A DNA stretch of 6,278 nt from Pseudomonas sp. (GTDB lineage: Bacteria; Pseudomonadota; Gammaproteobacteria; Pseudomonadales; Pseudomonadaceae): positions 1 to 6,278 of the forward strand of contig JAQZAY010000228.1 of NCBI GenBank assembly GCA_029239415.1. The letters run 5' to 3'. The notes under the pieces were generated by a model. It saw only the letters and a list, made by a program, of their open reading frames with translations. It was not told where the DNA came from and made no database searches. Shown here one piece after another: positions 5,856-6,278 of this stretch. A program made the position numbers and the translations under genes. Every line of letters starts with the position of its first letter. The stretch's first letter is position 1.

Positions 5856-6278
5856 ATGAACCTGCCCGCCGCGTTCCTCGACACGGTCGAACAACTGATC
5901 CCCCGCGACCGGCGCTTCGACGACCCACTCTCGACCCTGGCCTTCGGCACCGACGCCAGCTTCTACCGGCTGATCCCCCAGCTGGTGATCCGCGTGGAGA
6001 GCGAAGCCGAGGTCGCCAGCCTGCTGCGCGCCGCCCACGCCCACCAGGTGGCGATCACCTTCCGCGCGGCCGGCACCAGCCTGTCGGGCCAGGCGGTGAG
6101 CGACTCGGTGCTGCTGGTGCTGGGTGACCACTGGAACGGCCGCGAGATCCGCGACGGCGGTTCGCAGATTCGCCTGCAGCCCGGCGTCATCGGCGCCCAG
6201 GCCAACGCCTGGCTGGCCCCCTACGGGCGCAAGATCGGTCCCGACCCGGCCTCGATCAACGCCTGCAAGATCGGCGGC
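5856..6278 (+). CDS. dld: FAD-linked D-lactate dehydrogenase (Dld-II type), 3' end beyond window
   Basis: The first 141 codons are visible, starting MNLPAAFLDTVEQLIPRDRR and open to the last base. Residues about 36-141 are the start of a PCMH-type FAD-binding domain (FAD_binding_4). The flavin-contacting motif is FRAAGTSLSGQAVSDSVLL (69-87), followed by QPGVIGAQANAWLAPYGRKI (108-127) and GPDPASINACKIGG, which leads into the usual NNSSG-type segment. In pseudomonads the gene after lldD encodes a large FAD and iron-sulfur oxidoreductase that oxidises D-lactate to pyruvate; the C-terminal Fe-S part cannot be seen here. Placement behind lldP and lldD on the same strand with a strong GAGGAG suggests the same LldR-controlled operon. 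Glycolate oxidase GlcD or other 2-hydroxy-acid dehydrogenases share this domain, so the substrate rests on context. Confidence 0.88.
   Translation, partial: MNLPAAFLDTVEQLIPRDRRFDDPLSTLAFGTDASFYRLIPQLVIRVESEAEVASLLRAAHAHQVAITFRAAGTSLSGQAVSDSVLLVLGDHWNGREIRDGGSQIRLQPGVIGAQANAWLAPYGRKIGPDPASINACKIGG

Noticed and set aside
4610..5950. Minus-strand open frame (446 codons) over lldD
   Set aside because: Antisense shadow of lldD. The composition is biased and no domain is visible, while lldD on the plus strand has every active-site residue.
1..6278. CRISPR array, phage genes, IS transposase or an unknown defence cluster
   Set aside because: No regularly spaced repeats and no such proteins. All sizeable genes belong to well-known conserved families in an ordinary Pseudomonas order.

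Overview
This window looks like chromosomal DNA of a fluorescent pseudomonad, most likely of the Pseudomonas putida group. The support is high GC with strongly GC3-biased codons, the neighbourhood bamE / ratA / smpB next to a lactate-utilisation cluster, close protein matches to what is known of these families in Pseudomonas, and a REP-type palindromic repeat pair of the kind common in these genomes. The species assignment is inferred from memory of gene order, not from a search.

Layout. (1) 1-450: 3' part of bamE (omlA), an outer-membrane assembly lipoprotein, ending at a bidirectional terminator (about 465-496). (2) 516-950, minus: ratA, a START-like small protein, convergent with bamE. The rnfH gene that sits between ratA and bamE in E. 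coli and P. aeruginosa is absent here. (3) 1135-1617, plus: smpB, divergent from ratA, with a consensus TATAAT only 9 bases before its ATG, which suggests a leaderless mRNA. (4) 1618-1874: convergent intergenic region holding an inverted pair of 32-base REP units (31/32 identical). (5) 1875-2642, minus: lldR, a FadR-type GntR regulator. (6) 2643-2896: divergent control region with a perfect 17-bp FadR-family operator, candidate promoters on both strands and an AACAACAA motif of the Hfq/Crc type just before the lldP ribosome binding site. (7) 2897-4564 lldP, 4631-5776 lldD and 5856-6278 (open at the window edge) an FAD-linked D-lactate dehydrogenase. All three are on the plus strand, separated by short gaps that each contain a perfect hairpin.

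How it works together. LldP imports lactate. LldD (FMN) oxidises L-lactate and the FAD enzyme oxidises D-lactate, both to pyruvate and into the respiratory chain. LldR, encoded divergently, should repress both directions from one operator until lactate binds. The Crc-type motif would add post-transcriptional catabolite repression on lldP. The left half (bamE, ratA, smpB) is housekeeping: envelope biogenesis, a ribosome/quinone-associated protein, and trans-translation.

The window appears to be conserved core genome. I see no phage genes, IS transposase, CRISPR array or unknown multi-gene system. The points worth a second look are regulatory: the smpB start, the shared lld operator/promoter geometry, the Crc-type site, the intercistronic hairpins, the REP pair, and the missing rnfH.
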